From Pohlia nutans (taxonomy: Eukaryota; Streptophyta; Bryopsida; Bryales; Mniaceae), in NCBI GenBank assembly GCA_022496805.1, contig CM040092.1, positions 13,162,113 to 13,226,112 on the forward strand: DNA of 64,000 bases, in the 5' to 3' direction. This document shows, piece by piece, positions 22,180-33,612 of the stretch (the stretch's first letter is position 1; the number at the start of each line of letters is the position of its first letter). Below the pieces are notes generated by a model. The model ran no database searches, was not told the DNA's origin, and saw only the letters and a list, made by a program, of their open reading frames with translations. The position numbers and the translations under genes are program-made.

Positions 22180-23817
22180 CCCTTAAACGTCAAAGTAAGC
22201 CCCATGGGCTTAGTTATGAGAGAAAAATGGAAAAAAACTTTCAATTTTGTGAACCAAATAAAGAAAAAATTGGTGCTTTAGAAAGCTGCTGAAAATGCGA
22301 GGCTAGATTCTCAAATTGCGTCAAAGTAGGACAAATGGGTAATGGTTTGATATGGGTACCCCAAGAACCCCTTTGAACTCTTAAATCAACCCCCATAAGC
22401 ATCTTTGAATCAGTCCCTCTTTGAACCAAAATACAAAATTAATTGACTAGATGTAGTTTTGATTTCCTGCACTCATAAAGTACACAAGAAAAAATTCACG
22501 TCAAAATTGAAGTATATTAAAGATTTTAAATGAGACATTTTGTACAAAAATCACAATTTGTCCTAACTACTTAAATACATTCAAAACATTTATTCAAAAT
22601 ATCAAATGACGTCATTTTGGTCCCAAATTTTGAAATATAGTACATGTGGATATGTTTTATTTGAAACGATTACTTTGAAGGATTAAAAATATTATTTAGT
22701 TTGTACTACAACGCTTGCAAACGTTGAATTTAGGCATTTTTTTTTTCACAAAGCATAAAAGTATGAAAGTAGATTTATTCAATTAAAATTTTGAACCTGA
22801 AGTGAAGTAATTCATGTCATCCCGGTGCACATATTTTTTAATTATTTTTTAATGAGTTTTAGTCAACCAAAATGAACAAATTCGTCAAAATTTGGAAAAA
22901 CAAATATATGTAGAAATTTCCAAATTTTGTCGAAATGTCTATTTTGGTTTACTAAAATTCATTAAAAAATAATTTAAAAATATGTGCAAATGGATGACAT
23001 GAACTATTTCACTTCAGGTTCAAAATCTTTAATTGAATAAATTTATTTTCATACTTTTATGCTTTGTGAAAAAAAATGCCTAAACTCAACATTTACAAGC
23101 GTTGTAGTACAAACTAAATAATATTTTTAATCCTTCAAAGTAATCATTTCAAATAAAATATATTCATATGTACTATATATCAAAATTTGGGACCAAAATG
23201 ACATTATTTGATATTTTGAATAAATGTTTTGGATATATTTAAGTAGTTAGGACAAATTGTGATTTTTGTACAAAATGTCTCATTTAAAATCTTTAATATG
23301 CTTCAATTTTGACGTGAATTTTTCTTGTGTACTTTATGAGTGCAGGAAATCAAAACTACATCTAGTCAATTAATTTTTTATTTTGGTTTAAAGAGGGACT
23401 CGTTCAAAGATGCTATGGAGGCTGATTTAAGAGTTCAAAGGGCTTTTTGGGGTACCCATATGAGACCATTGCCCAAATGTAGAATGATCTACAAGTAAAT
23501 AAAGAATTGGGGAGAGGAGGTCGGGCGAGTTGGATCAAAGCGTGCTCACATGGGGACTTTGGGCCTCTGTGGCTCCCAAATCAAGTACGTCATGTGACAA
23601 ATGGAGAGAGCTATATGTCAGCATGAAAGGCGTGCAATGAATGGCCCATATGTGCAGCATTCTGGCCCATATGTGTTGGCCAAATTTCTGGCTTTATTTT
23701 TATTTTTTATTTTCCTTGGGTATTCAAGGGCGCATAGATATGCAAGGGTGCCCAAACTTTGGAAAAAAAAAGATACCGTTCGAACTGCCCGCCTAGGACC
23801 CTTTTGATGTTTAAAGG
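22180..23817 (-). mobile_element. TTAA-5 element split by a foldback element
   Basis: The left end is TTAA + CCCTTAAACGTCAAAG (TTAA 22,176-22,179). The hairpin AAGCCC-cat-GGGCTT (22,197-22,211) lies 17 bp inside. The right end TTTTGATGTTTAAAGG + TTAG is decayed but matches the end of the second copy (TCTTGACGTTTAAGGG at about 41,033-41,048). The body is interrupted at 22,337-23,474. Confidence 0.7.
22337..23474. mobile_element. 1.1-kb foldback element (near-continuous hairpin)
   Basis: Two arms of about 560 bp, inverted to each other, meet at an apparent loop of under 20 bases near 22,899-22,915. The outer termini are GGGTAATGGTTTGATATGGG and its inverse (CATATGAGACCATTGCCC). AAAT flanks both sides (22,333-22,336 and 23,475-23,478). 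Single arms occur at about 1,768 and 30,884. It has no coding capacity. A transcript would fold into a very long double strand, a plausible source of small RNAs. Confidence 0.85.
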
Positions 23818-23821
23818 TTAG

Positions 23822-25696
23822 CTTCATAAAGTGAGTGCATGGTCTTGTCAGAGAATTGGACAAAATGTTTGATGTGAGAACCACGCTCATATATTGACAA
23901 CCAATTTGGTGAGTAAAAATCAAATTCCACACTATAAGGCACGCTTTATCACCCAATGTAGGTATAATCAATAGAGAATGGTTGCTACTCAGCCTATTGT
24001 AAGTGGGTGAAAGCATGGTATTGTATACCAAAAAGTCGATCTGCCTTGCTGAAATTACAATGTTTTGGATCAAAGGCTATAAAAGAGTATCAAATTGTCT
24101 TTTCTATTGGTTCTAATTTCATGGTGTCCTCTGTTGTTCTTACAAGTACTCGAATCCAAAGTTTCAAAGTAATAATCATTAAAAAGAACTACTAAAAGTA
24201 GAGCTCAAAAATAGATTTCATAATCCAATTTCGGGAGCAAATTTGATGAACTGAATCATTTTTACATAAATAGAAATCTTATACCCTTTAAGTCCATTAT
24301 GCATTTGAGGGCTCCAAAGAAAAAAAACTTGAAAAAAGATAATATTTAATGCAATTTTTAGCTTGTTGTATATCAACTTGTCAATTTCGTTCAAAACTAC
24401 TATTTCAATTTTGACTTCTTCAACATCACTAGAACATACATAAATAATTATTGAAGATGATTTTTTCAATTTTCTTTGTGAGACTTCGTTAAACATCATG
24501 TCCTTTATTTAATTAGCAAAAATAAAAATTTAATGCATTTTTCAACCTTGCATTATTGTTTCTCCATAGGGATCAATGTTGGTTCACTTTACTATGCTTT
24601 CAACTGAATCAATTACCATGCATGTTGTACTTTGATCTTCAATTACACATATTAATTACATTATTTTCTCAAATAAAATTAGTGGATCAGTAAGTTGTGA
24701 ATAGGTGGGCATGTCTTTCTATGATTCTTGTTGTTATTAAATCCTCACTTTTTGAAAGAGATAAATTAAGTATCGTAGTTTACTAGCAAGTTTGGCAAAA
24801 AATAATTCTAAAAATAGATGCCTAAAATTCCGGAAAATTATTGACATCTTTTGCCAAATATTATATAATATTGTAATTCAAAATTGCCGAAAAGTGAGAA
24901 GTTGTTACTTTTCACTAGGTTTTAACTTCGTTGAGAGGCTGGTGTAAATTTTAATGGAGAGAAGGTGCTGCTCTTGTAACCAAGCTCACTTACATTAGTT
25001 CACAAAGAATATGGGTTAAGAAGTAGCAAGACTCTAGGTGAGGCTTTTGAGATGTGTCTTACACAGAATTTGGGAGTCCAATTGAGCATAGAAGATGAAG
25101 TTTTTATAATTTTATTTAACTAACAAAAGTTGAGAAATCAAGCCTTCTTCCACCTCCAACAAGTTTTGTGTCAAAATAAGTCTTTATACAAAAGATATGG
25201 ACAAAACAGCGCAGTAGTGTAAAGGTCAAAAATCAAAATGCTTTCCTAATAGTTTTTTGGAGCTCATTTGTGCATAGAAGATCAACTTTTTTGGAATTTT
25301 GTTAGACTTAAAAAAGTTTGGAAATCAAGTAATCTTTCATCTCCGACAAATTTTATGTCATTTGAAGACTTTATGCAAAAGCTATGCATGTTATAAAAAT
25401 GAAGACTAACTAGGTGCTTCACCTCAAAGTTTACATATCCCACATGCATTGTTTGGATACAACTCCACTCCACTTGTATAAAGCACAGAGCATTCTCAAC
25501 TCTCTACTCACATCTTTCTTGTCAACCAATGCATAAAAGTTGGACTTGACAACGAGTCGAATTTTAAAAAAATTAAGGAGAAAACTGCCGAGATGATTAA
25601 TATACTATTTTTAGGTGCCAAACTTACTTTTTGAACTTTAATTAATTATTAGGCAGCAAGGTGCCAAACCTGCTACTAAACTATGGTATTGTCATC
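23822..25696. other. AT-rich intergenic, nothing recognised
   Basis: No domain, RNA gene or repeat boundary was recognised. A pair of weakly similar stretches around 25,080-25,200 and 25,260-25,390 (TAGAAGATGAAGTTTTT / TAGAAGATCAACTTTTTTG) hints at an old local duplication. Confidence 0.55.
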
Positions 25697-25700
25697 TTAA

Positions 25701-25935
25701 CCCCTAACTGCCCAAGCGTCCATATTCTAAATGATGAATGATAAAACTCAGTAAGATTTCATTCATCAAGCCACTTTTTGCAAGTACAAAAAAATACTAC
25801 AAAATTCTATGCCAAGATAGCTTCATGCATGTGTGAACCGATTAGAAAGGGGATGATTTGTGGAAAATTTATGCCTCATTTCATGTTGCAGTGATTGTTT
25901 CTAAAATTTCTAAAGATCTTAGTGAAAAACTGTTC
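25701..25935 (-). mobile_element. truncated TTAA-1 element
   Basis: It starts with TTAA (25,697-25,700) + CCCCTAACTGCCC and the hairpin-end sequence, with a decayed palindrome (GTCCATATTCTAAATGAT). It matches the family for about 235 bp and then stops, without the second end. Confidence 0.8.
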
Positions 25936-26517
25936 ACTACAGATGAATACACGACTCACTGTACACCCCTAGCATATACAACATATAGCCTGTTTCAATG
26001 GAATCAAACTTTTTCAGAGGTTCCAATATGCACACAGCAGAAAACATGTTTTCATTTATTGTCTGTCCTACCAGGGGAGAGACTACAGAAACGCATCGTT
26101 TTCAAGGAGTTACATGGTTGAACAATATAAGCAAGCCATAAAAAGTAAATCTAGAGTAAATACTAAGGCAGAGACTACGCGACTAGCCACTTGTTTCTCC
26201 TTCCAAATGTAAGCAAATTTCATTGCGAAAAGGTAAAATGGACAACACCTGTCCACAAAACATATTTCCAGTAGACAAAGGTATATATGGTGGATGACAA
26301 ATCTTCACTGCTGCAACTGGTGCACGATCAGTCCAGAAGAAAAACATCCTCTGATTGAAACCTCCACAGGATCACTCTTGCACAGTGAGGAACCTTTGAT
26401 ACTGAACACAATCACACGGTCTTAATTTATACTGGCACCTCTACAGTGAAAACATGAAAATGAGGCAAGACAGAACAAGTCAACAGTTATGTACACGAAC
26501 TGGGGCAGCCCATGAGG

Positions 26518-26823
26518 TCAAGGCCAGGTCTCATCCATAAGCTTGGCATGGATTTTGCAACTCAGGTTGGTTTTTGTCGGCAAAGGCCCCAGCAGAACAG
26601 CTTCGATGTCAAAACGTGCTTGCGCACGACCCAGGGGAATTACTAGCGCTCCTGCCACACCAGGGCCTGCCACGGGAGCAACCGCCGCTGGTGGAACATT
26701 CGGTGGCTGTGCCGCTCCGTCCCCTGCAGCGTTCGCTTGTGCCATTGAGTGTGGCTCTGTGTGATCCGGGCGCTGATTCAATCGACGGCTTCTTCTGCAA
26801 AACAAGAATTCACCATCAACCAC
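26518..26823 (-). CDS. possible small gene, alanine/proline-rich product
   Basis: A minus-strand frame of up to 101 codons lies in a locally GC-richer patch. A later in-frame methionine gives MAQANAAGDGAAQPPNVPPA, an alanine/proline-rich segment, then PLGRAQARFDIEAVLLGPLP and a short tail. No family is recognised. It could be an exon of a host gene, since 26.1-28.1 kb lacks recognisable transposons, or chance. Low-complexity composition and the absence of homology evidence keep confidence low. Confidence 0.25.
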   Translation of the reverse strand: MVDGEFLFCRRSRRLNQRPDHTEPHSMAQANAAGDGAAQPPNVPPAAVAPVAGPGVAGALVIPLGRAQARFDIEAVLLGPLPTKTNLSCKIHAKLMDETWP

Positions 26824-27776
26824 AGAGAGCTTCAGAACTCATTACACACGACGAGACATACCAGCATTTAGTTCTGTCAGTCAATATTCTTTCGGTACAG
26901 AGCCTCACAAAGAGGAAACGGAAATTTCAAAACAACCAATCTGGCACTGCATTTTCCGAAGCTTAAGCTGGCGTAGTTGTCGGTGTGAGGATCGATGAAA
27001 TTCTTCTTCAGCGACAAACAAGAAAAATAAGGTGGAGTGTATATAGTCGAAGACTAGGTGGAATGGGATCGCATAGAGACATATATGAAGAGAATATACA
27101 GTAAAGGGCGGATCGTAATTCCAGAGCAAACTCGTAACTGCAGTCTTGCACTGCAGAAATAGTTACACTCGATGGGAAACACCACCATCAGCGATGGCGA
27201 TTCTGTCAATCCCTGCACAGACCCGTTCGCTAGAAACTCAAAGAGGAGGCGGAAATGACAAACAACCAATCGATCTGGCACTGCATTTCCAACGTTAAAT
27301 TGACAATCGTAACTGACGTTGCTCAAACCCAGATCAGCAACGTCAGCAACACTGAACATAGTGAGGGGAAGGCCTACCGGGGGGATTGAAGGACAGAGTA
27401 AGATGGCAGTTCAATGGAGTGAGGGAATTTGGAATTGTAAATGAAGTCTAAGTGAGGTTGCACGGGCTTGACAACGAGAGACTGTAGACGTGAGTGGCAG
27501 CAGAGATGGCCACACTGGTCAATTAAAGAGCAGATTTGCAACCTGGGTTGGCATGAATGCACGCCCTTCCTGTCACTTGAGAGCCTTTTTATACAGCACC
27601 TGGAGTACTAGTGTGGCCTGAAGTCAAGGCTTGGAACTAGATCGCCCCCGCGGACCCACACCGTACCCGCACCTGGATCGCCCCACCAGGTCAACCTTCC
27701 TTCTGTATGCGGGCCAGCCTTCCTTCTGTATGCACCCCCTGTGAATGAGATCATGCACGTGAGCAACCGTTCCGGG

Positions 27777-27851
27777 CACTGAACCGTTCAACACTGAACC
27801 GTTCAACACTGAACCGTTCAACACTGAACCGTTCAAACACTGAACCGTTCC
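27777..27851. repeat. 15-bp tandem repeat, about five units
   Basis: CACTGAACCGTTCAA is repeated with period 15 (27,777, 27,792, 27,807, 27,822 and, after one extra A, 27,838). It makes an LNGSV repeat in the minus frame, which I do not take as a gene. Confidence 0.95.
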
Positions 27852-28113
27852 GGGCACCAGCATGTCATCAGGTGGGGTCCGCGATTCTGTTCTCTTTGAA
27901 CCTCCATGATTCCAAAGAGTGCACGGCAGGCTTCCATTGTGCAAGGTCCGCCAGGCATCCTTTCAGTCAAACGTCTGCTATTGAATAACTGCAGTTCCCC
28001 GCACCCGAATCCACTCCGGACATGCACTCGAGGAACACATGTCAGGGAACCTTCAGTTGTCCAATTCACTGCTGTTTATAGCAATTGGTTGTTAAATTTA
28101 GCAAGTGATTTAA

Positions 28114-28680
28114 CCCCTAAATGCAGAGCCCTCTCCAAATTCGGCAGTTTTGCAAAGATGCATTACAAAATGCAACCTAGAGGGATATTTTGACCTTGAT
28201 ATATGAATAAAAGTTGTACATTATGAATATTAGATTCTATCCATACGGTTAGATCTATGATTGCTTCTACCAATAATTTTGTATAAAATTTGAAACGTGG
28301 AATTCAAAATTATTTTGTAATTCAATTACGAATAAGATATTGACAATCTATGGATGAAATTCATTGTGATTGGTTGAAATGTAATACTCTAAGTGTAGTG
28401 ATTTTTAGAGATTTTTTGGTTGCTTAATTTTATGAGTTGACTTTTTTTAGAGCACTTTTACACTGAAATCTTCAAGATTTTGGGTGAATCACTACAACAT
28501 GAAATGAGACATAAAAAAATCACAAATCATCCCCTTTCTAATCGGATCACATATGCATGAAGCTAACTTCCCATAGAATCTATAGTAAAAATTCCACACT
28601 GCAAAAAGTACATGTCGGATGAGAAATTTTGGATGAAATTTGTACATCGTCCAAAAAATGGACGCTCAGGCAGTTATGGG
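28114..28680 (+). mobile_element. TTAA-1 element, copy 5
   Basis: A full-length 567-bp copy with TTAA on both sides (28,110-28,113 and 28,681-28,684). It starts CCCCTAAATGC and ends CAGTTATGGG. The perfect palindrome GTCCAAAAAATGGAC is at 28,649-28,663. Confidence 0.92.
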
Positions 28681-28689
28681 TTAAAGCAA

Positions 28690-29655
28690 GAATTTGCCAT
28701 CATTCCTGTACCCATTACTGCATGGTAATATGCTTAGGGTTCCCCGTGGAAGATACCGCAATGTAATCAAGAGTAACAGCCTTTCCCCATGGGCCGCCCG
28801 TCCCCGCTGTCAGAGCATAGGCTCTTGACGGAACTGTTTATTGTAAGCATGGGTGTAGTGGTGCTTGTGAATCCCCATACACACCTGTCATTATGAGTGT
28901 GCGCCTATTTTTATAATACACTATTCATATTTATTACGGTCCGCAGTTTTTTTCTTTCTCTTTTATGAAAAATTAGCACATGTGAAACATTTTTTTTTTA
29001 AATTTAAAAATCAATGTAAACATTGCCATATGGCAGCCCCTCAAGAGTTGGGTGAGAACCCACTGTTGAAGGCGGGTGTGGTTGAAGCTCAAAGCCAAGC
29101 CGCTTTTAGTGCGGGTGGAGTCTCTCTCTGACAGTGGGTCGGGTTCATTCACTACGCATGGGGATATGAGGAAGTCTGTCGGTACCGCACTGCAGAGTGG
29201 GCACGGGTGGATGATGACCTAATATGGGTACTCCCTCCAAAATAATATGATTTTTGATAAATATTTTTTTGGTAAGAAAAAAAGATTGGAAAATTACAAA
29301 AATTAGAGGGTGTTATAAACACCATGGCTGCAACTATATACATGGTGTTAAAGACGAAATTTCTAGCACACATAAAATGAGTTAAACATAAGTCACACTA
29401 TGTGAGACACGTAAAAGTGGTATCCATATTAGGCTATTCCCCGGGTGACCCATGGGAACTCATCCTAACATGAAACCTTTGCTTGCATGCAATATCTATG
29501 GAAATCGGGCTAGAATAATCCTCCCCTACGCATCATTACCCAATTCCTCGCCCTTTGATTCCAACTATCACAACGACTACAACCGTTTCGTTTCCGAAAT
29601 ACTCTTGCACCTGCCACAGACATCAATTACAGTATATATTTACCAGCCATATCAC
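28690..29655. other. intergenic, nothing recognised
   Basis: Mixed composition with no recognisable domain, RNA gene or repeat terminus. Confidence 0.5.
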
Positions 29656-29657
29656 TA

Positions 29658-29877
29658 AGGTAGGAGCACCCAATTCCAACATGGTACCCAATGCCGATAA
29701 TTTCTACACAAGGTAGTCATTTCAGAACACAAATCTAAGCACGTCAAAGAGCCCTTATTGTTTGTTGACCAAAATGATAAACTATCTATGGTCTACCTAG
29801 ATTTACGTTCTAAAATGTCTACCGTGTCAAGAAATTATCGGCATTGGGTACACTATTGGAATTGGGTGCTCCTACCT
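29658..29877. mobile_element. 220-bp MITE with TA flanks and 48-bp TIR
   Basis: The ends AGGTAGGAGCACCCAATTCC and their inverse (GGAATTGGGTGCTCCTACCT) continue to about 48 bp with few mismatches. TA lies on both sides (29,656-29,657 and 29,878-29,879). A TA target is typical of Tc1/mariner MITEs, but the ends are not the Stowaway consensus. Frames that cross it are not genes. Confidence 0.85.
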
Positions 29878-30064
29878 TACAAGCAGAGGCGTCATTTCTC
29901 ATGGCCCATTCACACCAGCCCTTACTACCGCACTTACGTTCCTCATCCAAGTAAAATCATATACACTACAATATAATTTGCGCATTGTTGAAGCTCGTCT
30001 TCTCTAAATCCAAGCACTATTGACCACTGAATGCATGCACTTCCCTGCCGCATATTTTCTACTG

Positions 30065-30090
30065 TTTTTTTTTTTTTTTTTTTTTTTTTT
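30065..30090. repeat. 26-bp poly-T run
   Basis: An uninterrupted T run. No upstream retroposon body was recognised on the minus strand. Confidence 0.95.
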
Positions 30091-30236
30091 GCATTGCTTC
30101 ACTTTCTTACATGCGTTCTTTTTGCACAGTAGAGATTTAAATAAAATTGATTTTGTCAGGCTACTTACCATGACGCACGCACATCTTGCCGCATGTGGCC
30201 GGTGTGAACCAGCCATCACTCTGAAGGACTGCTTTT

Positions 30237-30361
30237 CACTGTACACGTTTGTCCTACGTGACAAATCGCACTCACTAAGTCCAACCAAAAAATTGGTGAG
30301 TGCAAAGTGACGTCGTTTGACTCACAGAAGGATTGAAAAACAACACCTTCTCCTTGTATTG
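30237..30361. mobile_element. decayed CACTA-type MITE
   Basis: ATCGCACTCACTAAGTCC, GTGAGTGCAAAGTGACG and CACCTTCTCCTTGTATTG match the intact 146-bp element at 43,133-43,278. The left end CACTGTAC and right end TTGTATTG are mutated versions of CACTAC/GTAGTG. Confidence 0.65.
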
Positions 30362-30883
30362 TATATTATTAAGAGAAATATGTTCGGGGGGTGTTTGCAA
30401 ACAAAGGCACGGTAATTGAGGCCTTAAAAGGTGCATTCGCCTCCTCGGAGGTTCAGCTTGTAATCCCGGTATCATGTCCACGGTAAACAATTACCGTAGT
30501 ATTTGATAATTTTTTCTATATTTATAATCTTTATTCGTGGTGTTTTATCAAATAGGAATGATTGAGGTATTTTTGTAGACTATTTTGTGGCCTTATTTAT
30601 GTTTTGCCATGGATTGAAATTTTTGCTTGAATGGCGTAAGTTGGTAGGTTTTGTCTGCTTAAGCATGGATTTTGGCATTTTATTGCCCTTAGTTGGGCTT
30701 TTAGTACTCTCGATGAAGGTTTAGGAATGGTGGAATTTAGGACAATCGTAGGCCTTAGAATTAGGATAGATGAGACCGAGAGTTAACTTAGAGTGGCGTT
30801 TGAGTAGAAAGGAGTTAACCCATAGTAGAGGATGGATGAACTAGGCTGCGGATGAATGAAGTTGTGGAGTAGGGAATTCAAAT
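30362..30883. other. intergenic, nothing recognised
   Basis: No gene or terminal repeat seen. A short GGGGGTGTTTGCAAACAAAGGC stretch near 30,387 also occurs near 3,336. Confidence 0.5.
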
Positions 30884-31831
30884 GGGCAATGGTATGATAT
30901 AGGTACCCCAAAAAGCCCTTTGAACTCTAAAATCGCCCCTATGGCAACTTTGAATGAGTCCCTTTTTAAAACAAAATAAAAAATGAATCGACCGGATGTG
31001 GTTTTGATTTCCTACACTCATGTAGTACACAAAAAAAATTCTCGTAAAAATTGAAGAGGTTTAAAGATTTTAAAAGAGACTTTTTGTACAAAAATCAGAA
31101 TCTGTCCGAGCTGCTTAAAGAAATTCAAAACATTTGTTTAATATATCCAATGACATCATTTTGGTACCAATTTTTGATATGAAGTACATTTAGATATGTG
31201 TTGTTTGAAATGATTAATTTGAACGTTTAAAAATATTATTTATTTTGTACTACAATGCCCGCAAATGCTAATTTTTGGCAATTTTTCGAGCAAAGCATAA
31301 ATACATGAAAAATTAATTTAGTCAATTGAAAAATTGAACTTGAATTAAAGTATTTCATGTCATCTAGGTGTGGATATTTTTTTAAATAAAAATAGTTAAT
31401 TTTATTTAATTGAAATGGACAAATTTTGACAAATTTGGAAAAACAATTATATGCTTGAAATTTTGAAATTATGTACAATCTTAGTTCAAAAATGCTCTTG
31501 AAAAAATCAGCTCATTAAATGAAGGAACCAAAAAATCTCCAAAAATCATTGCACTTAAAGTATTACATTTCAACCTATCACAACAAATTTCATTCATATA
31601 TTGTCAATATCTTATTTTTAATCAAGTTACAAATGAATTTTCAATTTTAAGTTTCAAATGTTATACAAAAATATTAGTGATTGCAATCATAGATCTAACT
31701 GTATGGATAGAATCTAAAATTCATAATGTACAACTTTTGTTCATACATTAAGTTCAAAATATCCCTCCTAGTTGCATTTTATAATGCATCTTTGTAGTTC
31801 TCTGAATTTGGAGAGTGAGGTCCTTTAGGGA
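30884..31831. repeat. foldback arm joined to truncated TTAA-1
   Basis: About 30,884-31,455 matches the left arm of the 22,337 foldback from GGGCAATGGT to the loop. There the second arm is replaced by a TTAA-1 fragment (about 31,466-31,831) in minus orientation, ending CTTTAGGGA before TTAA. It looks like a deletion with one breakpoint at the hairpin loop. Confidence 0.75.
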
Positions 31832-31835
31832 TTAA

Positions 31836-32417
31836 ATTAAAATTGATATTTCTAATTCATGTTTATAGTCAAAAGTGAAAATTTTATCAAAATTAGTTTT
31901 GCCTACAATAATTGCACTTTTTGGTTTAGTGTAAATAGCTTCAACATTAAAAAGAAGAGGGCCTACACAACCACAAAATAAGGAACAGTTTAATTGTGAA
32001 TCAAACATTTGGAAAGTACAAACATACATAGAATGACCTTTCCTTCTCGTGATTTTCAATCTTTGAGTGTGCTTTTTTTTCATTGTTAAAGTGACTTATT
32101 TCTTTTATGGATGTTGTCGGTGTTTCAAGAGGATTCCAATGCCCTCAAAATGTGTTCATGATGTTTGGATATTGTACAAATACGTTAAAGATTTTTGAAA
32201 TTGTGCTCATCTATGTATGAGCAAAGTTTCAAGAATTCATAACTTATTCAAACCGTATCCAAATAATTCAAGTTTTGGATACTATTGAAATCCTGTTGAA
32301 AACAGGTATGAGAACCACATAAATTTAATCAATCTAATAATGAAAAGAGGACCAACAGCTGGAAGCCACAAGAATGTGATGAAAACTTTATGCAAAGAGT
32401 TGGAAGTGTAACTTGGT
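31836..32417. other. AT-rich intergenic, nothing recognised
   Basis: Downstream flank of the CTL gene; no gene or repeat family identified. Confidence 0.5.
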
Positions 32418-33612
32418 AGTGCATTAGAATATATATTCAGCCCATAAGAATATATATTTTAGGGAATGGTCTTGACTTCATCATGTAAAGGTCTTGGGAT
32501 TGATTTCGTAGATTCGACTAATGAGCTACAAGGGTTCAAGCTTGCCAAACCGCAAAAGCGGCCATCACAATTCATGTAAAGCAGGCCTAAGAAAATGAGC
32601 TTTCAGCTTGAGCGCAGCTACTTATAAAAACTTGGAGTTCACAAGGTGATACAAAAGGCAAGAGAATCATTCATTTGTGAGCAAAACTTATGCAAGCACG
32701 TCCCACATATGTGCTTTAATCAACAGACACCATTTCTGGAAGAAGAGGGGATGCCGATTTGAGACCCTGTTATACAATGATTCTCGTGATATAGTTACAA
32801 AACACCCAATTTACACTACCAGCTCAAAACTGCAAAGCCGACATTGATGACAAAAAAGGCAGCACGGCAGCTCTGAGGACATGGTCAAATTTCACGACGC
32901 ACTGCGAGAGCAGGATTCTCGCCTGGTAGCTCAGCTAGAACGTCGTGAACCTCAGATTTGGACGCTACTCCTTGATCTTTGTCCATGGCATAACATATGT
33001 ACACTGTGTCTACGATGTTGCTCAGCACTCGAACAAACAGAACCAGGACCAGGAACACTATCACCCAGCTTAGAACCGAAGTGATCAGCCTCTGGTCCCT
33101 CGCCAGGCCTGTTGACAGAGACAATACTGCATATACCTGCCAAAAAACGAAGAAAAAATGTCACACCCCACAGCTTGAATGCAAACAAACTACTCCCTCT
33201 GTCCGGAAATAACTGTCTTAGTTTTCGGCATTTTTCAACTTCACATATTCATCTCAGTACTCGAAAAATGGTCCATCTTTAATAGTAATATGTAGTTTTT
33301 ATGTCACTCTCACTGTTCACCCTGTTTGAAGTGGACAGGGCTCACATTTGAAGCATTAAAACATAGGACAAACTATGGGGTAAAAAAAGTGCCAAAAACT
33401 AGGACAATTATTTCCGGATAGAGGGAGTAAGGTAGAGGATACTATCCCGGTCATGTCTCCTATTGACAGACCCTATTACCAACAACAACTCATCTCTTCC
33501 AATAAGCTTGGTTGGTCTTCAATTAGCAAGTGGTGTAAGCATGACTTCACTAAATGTCTATGGCCACAGATCTTTGAATGGAAATGGGGTTGTGTGCTAT
33601 CTCTTCAATAGT
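32418..33612. repeat. segmental duplication, copy B (native CTL 3' end)
   Basis: Counterpart of 13,011-14,941. It includes about 460 bp downstream of the stop codon, the last CTL exon and about 475 bp of intron 2. It is taken as the source copy because it is attached to the complete gene. Confidence 0.85.

Noticed and set aside
27624..27944. 106-codon minus frame with LNGSV repeats
   Set aside because: The repeat is the 15-bp tandem array; flanking parts show no domain.
29452..29976. Two frames of about 70 codons
   Set aside because: They overlap the TA-flanked MITE and its edges and have no recognisable domain.
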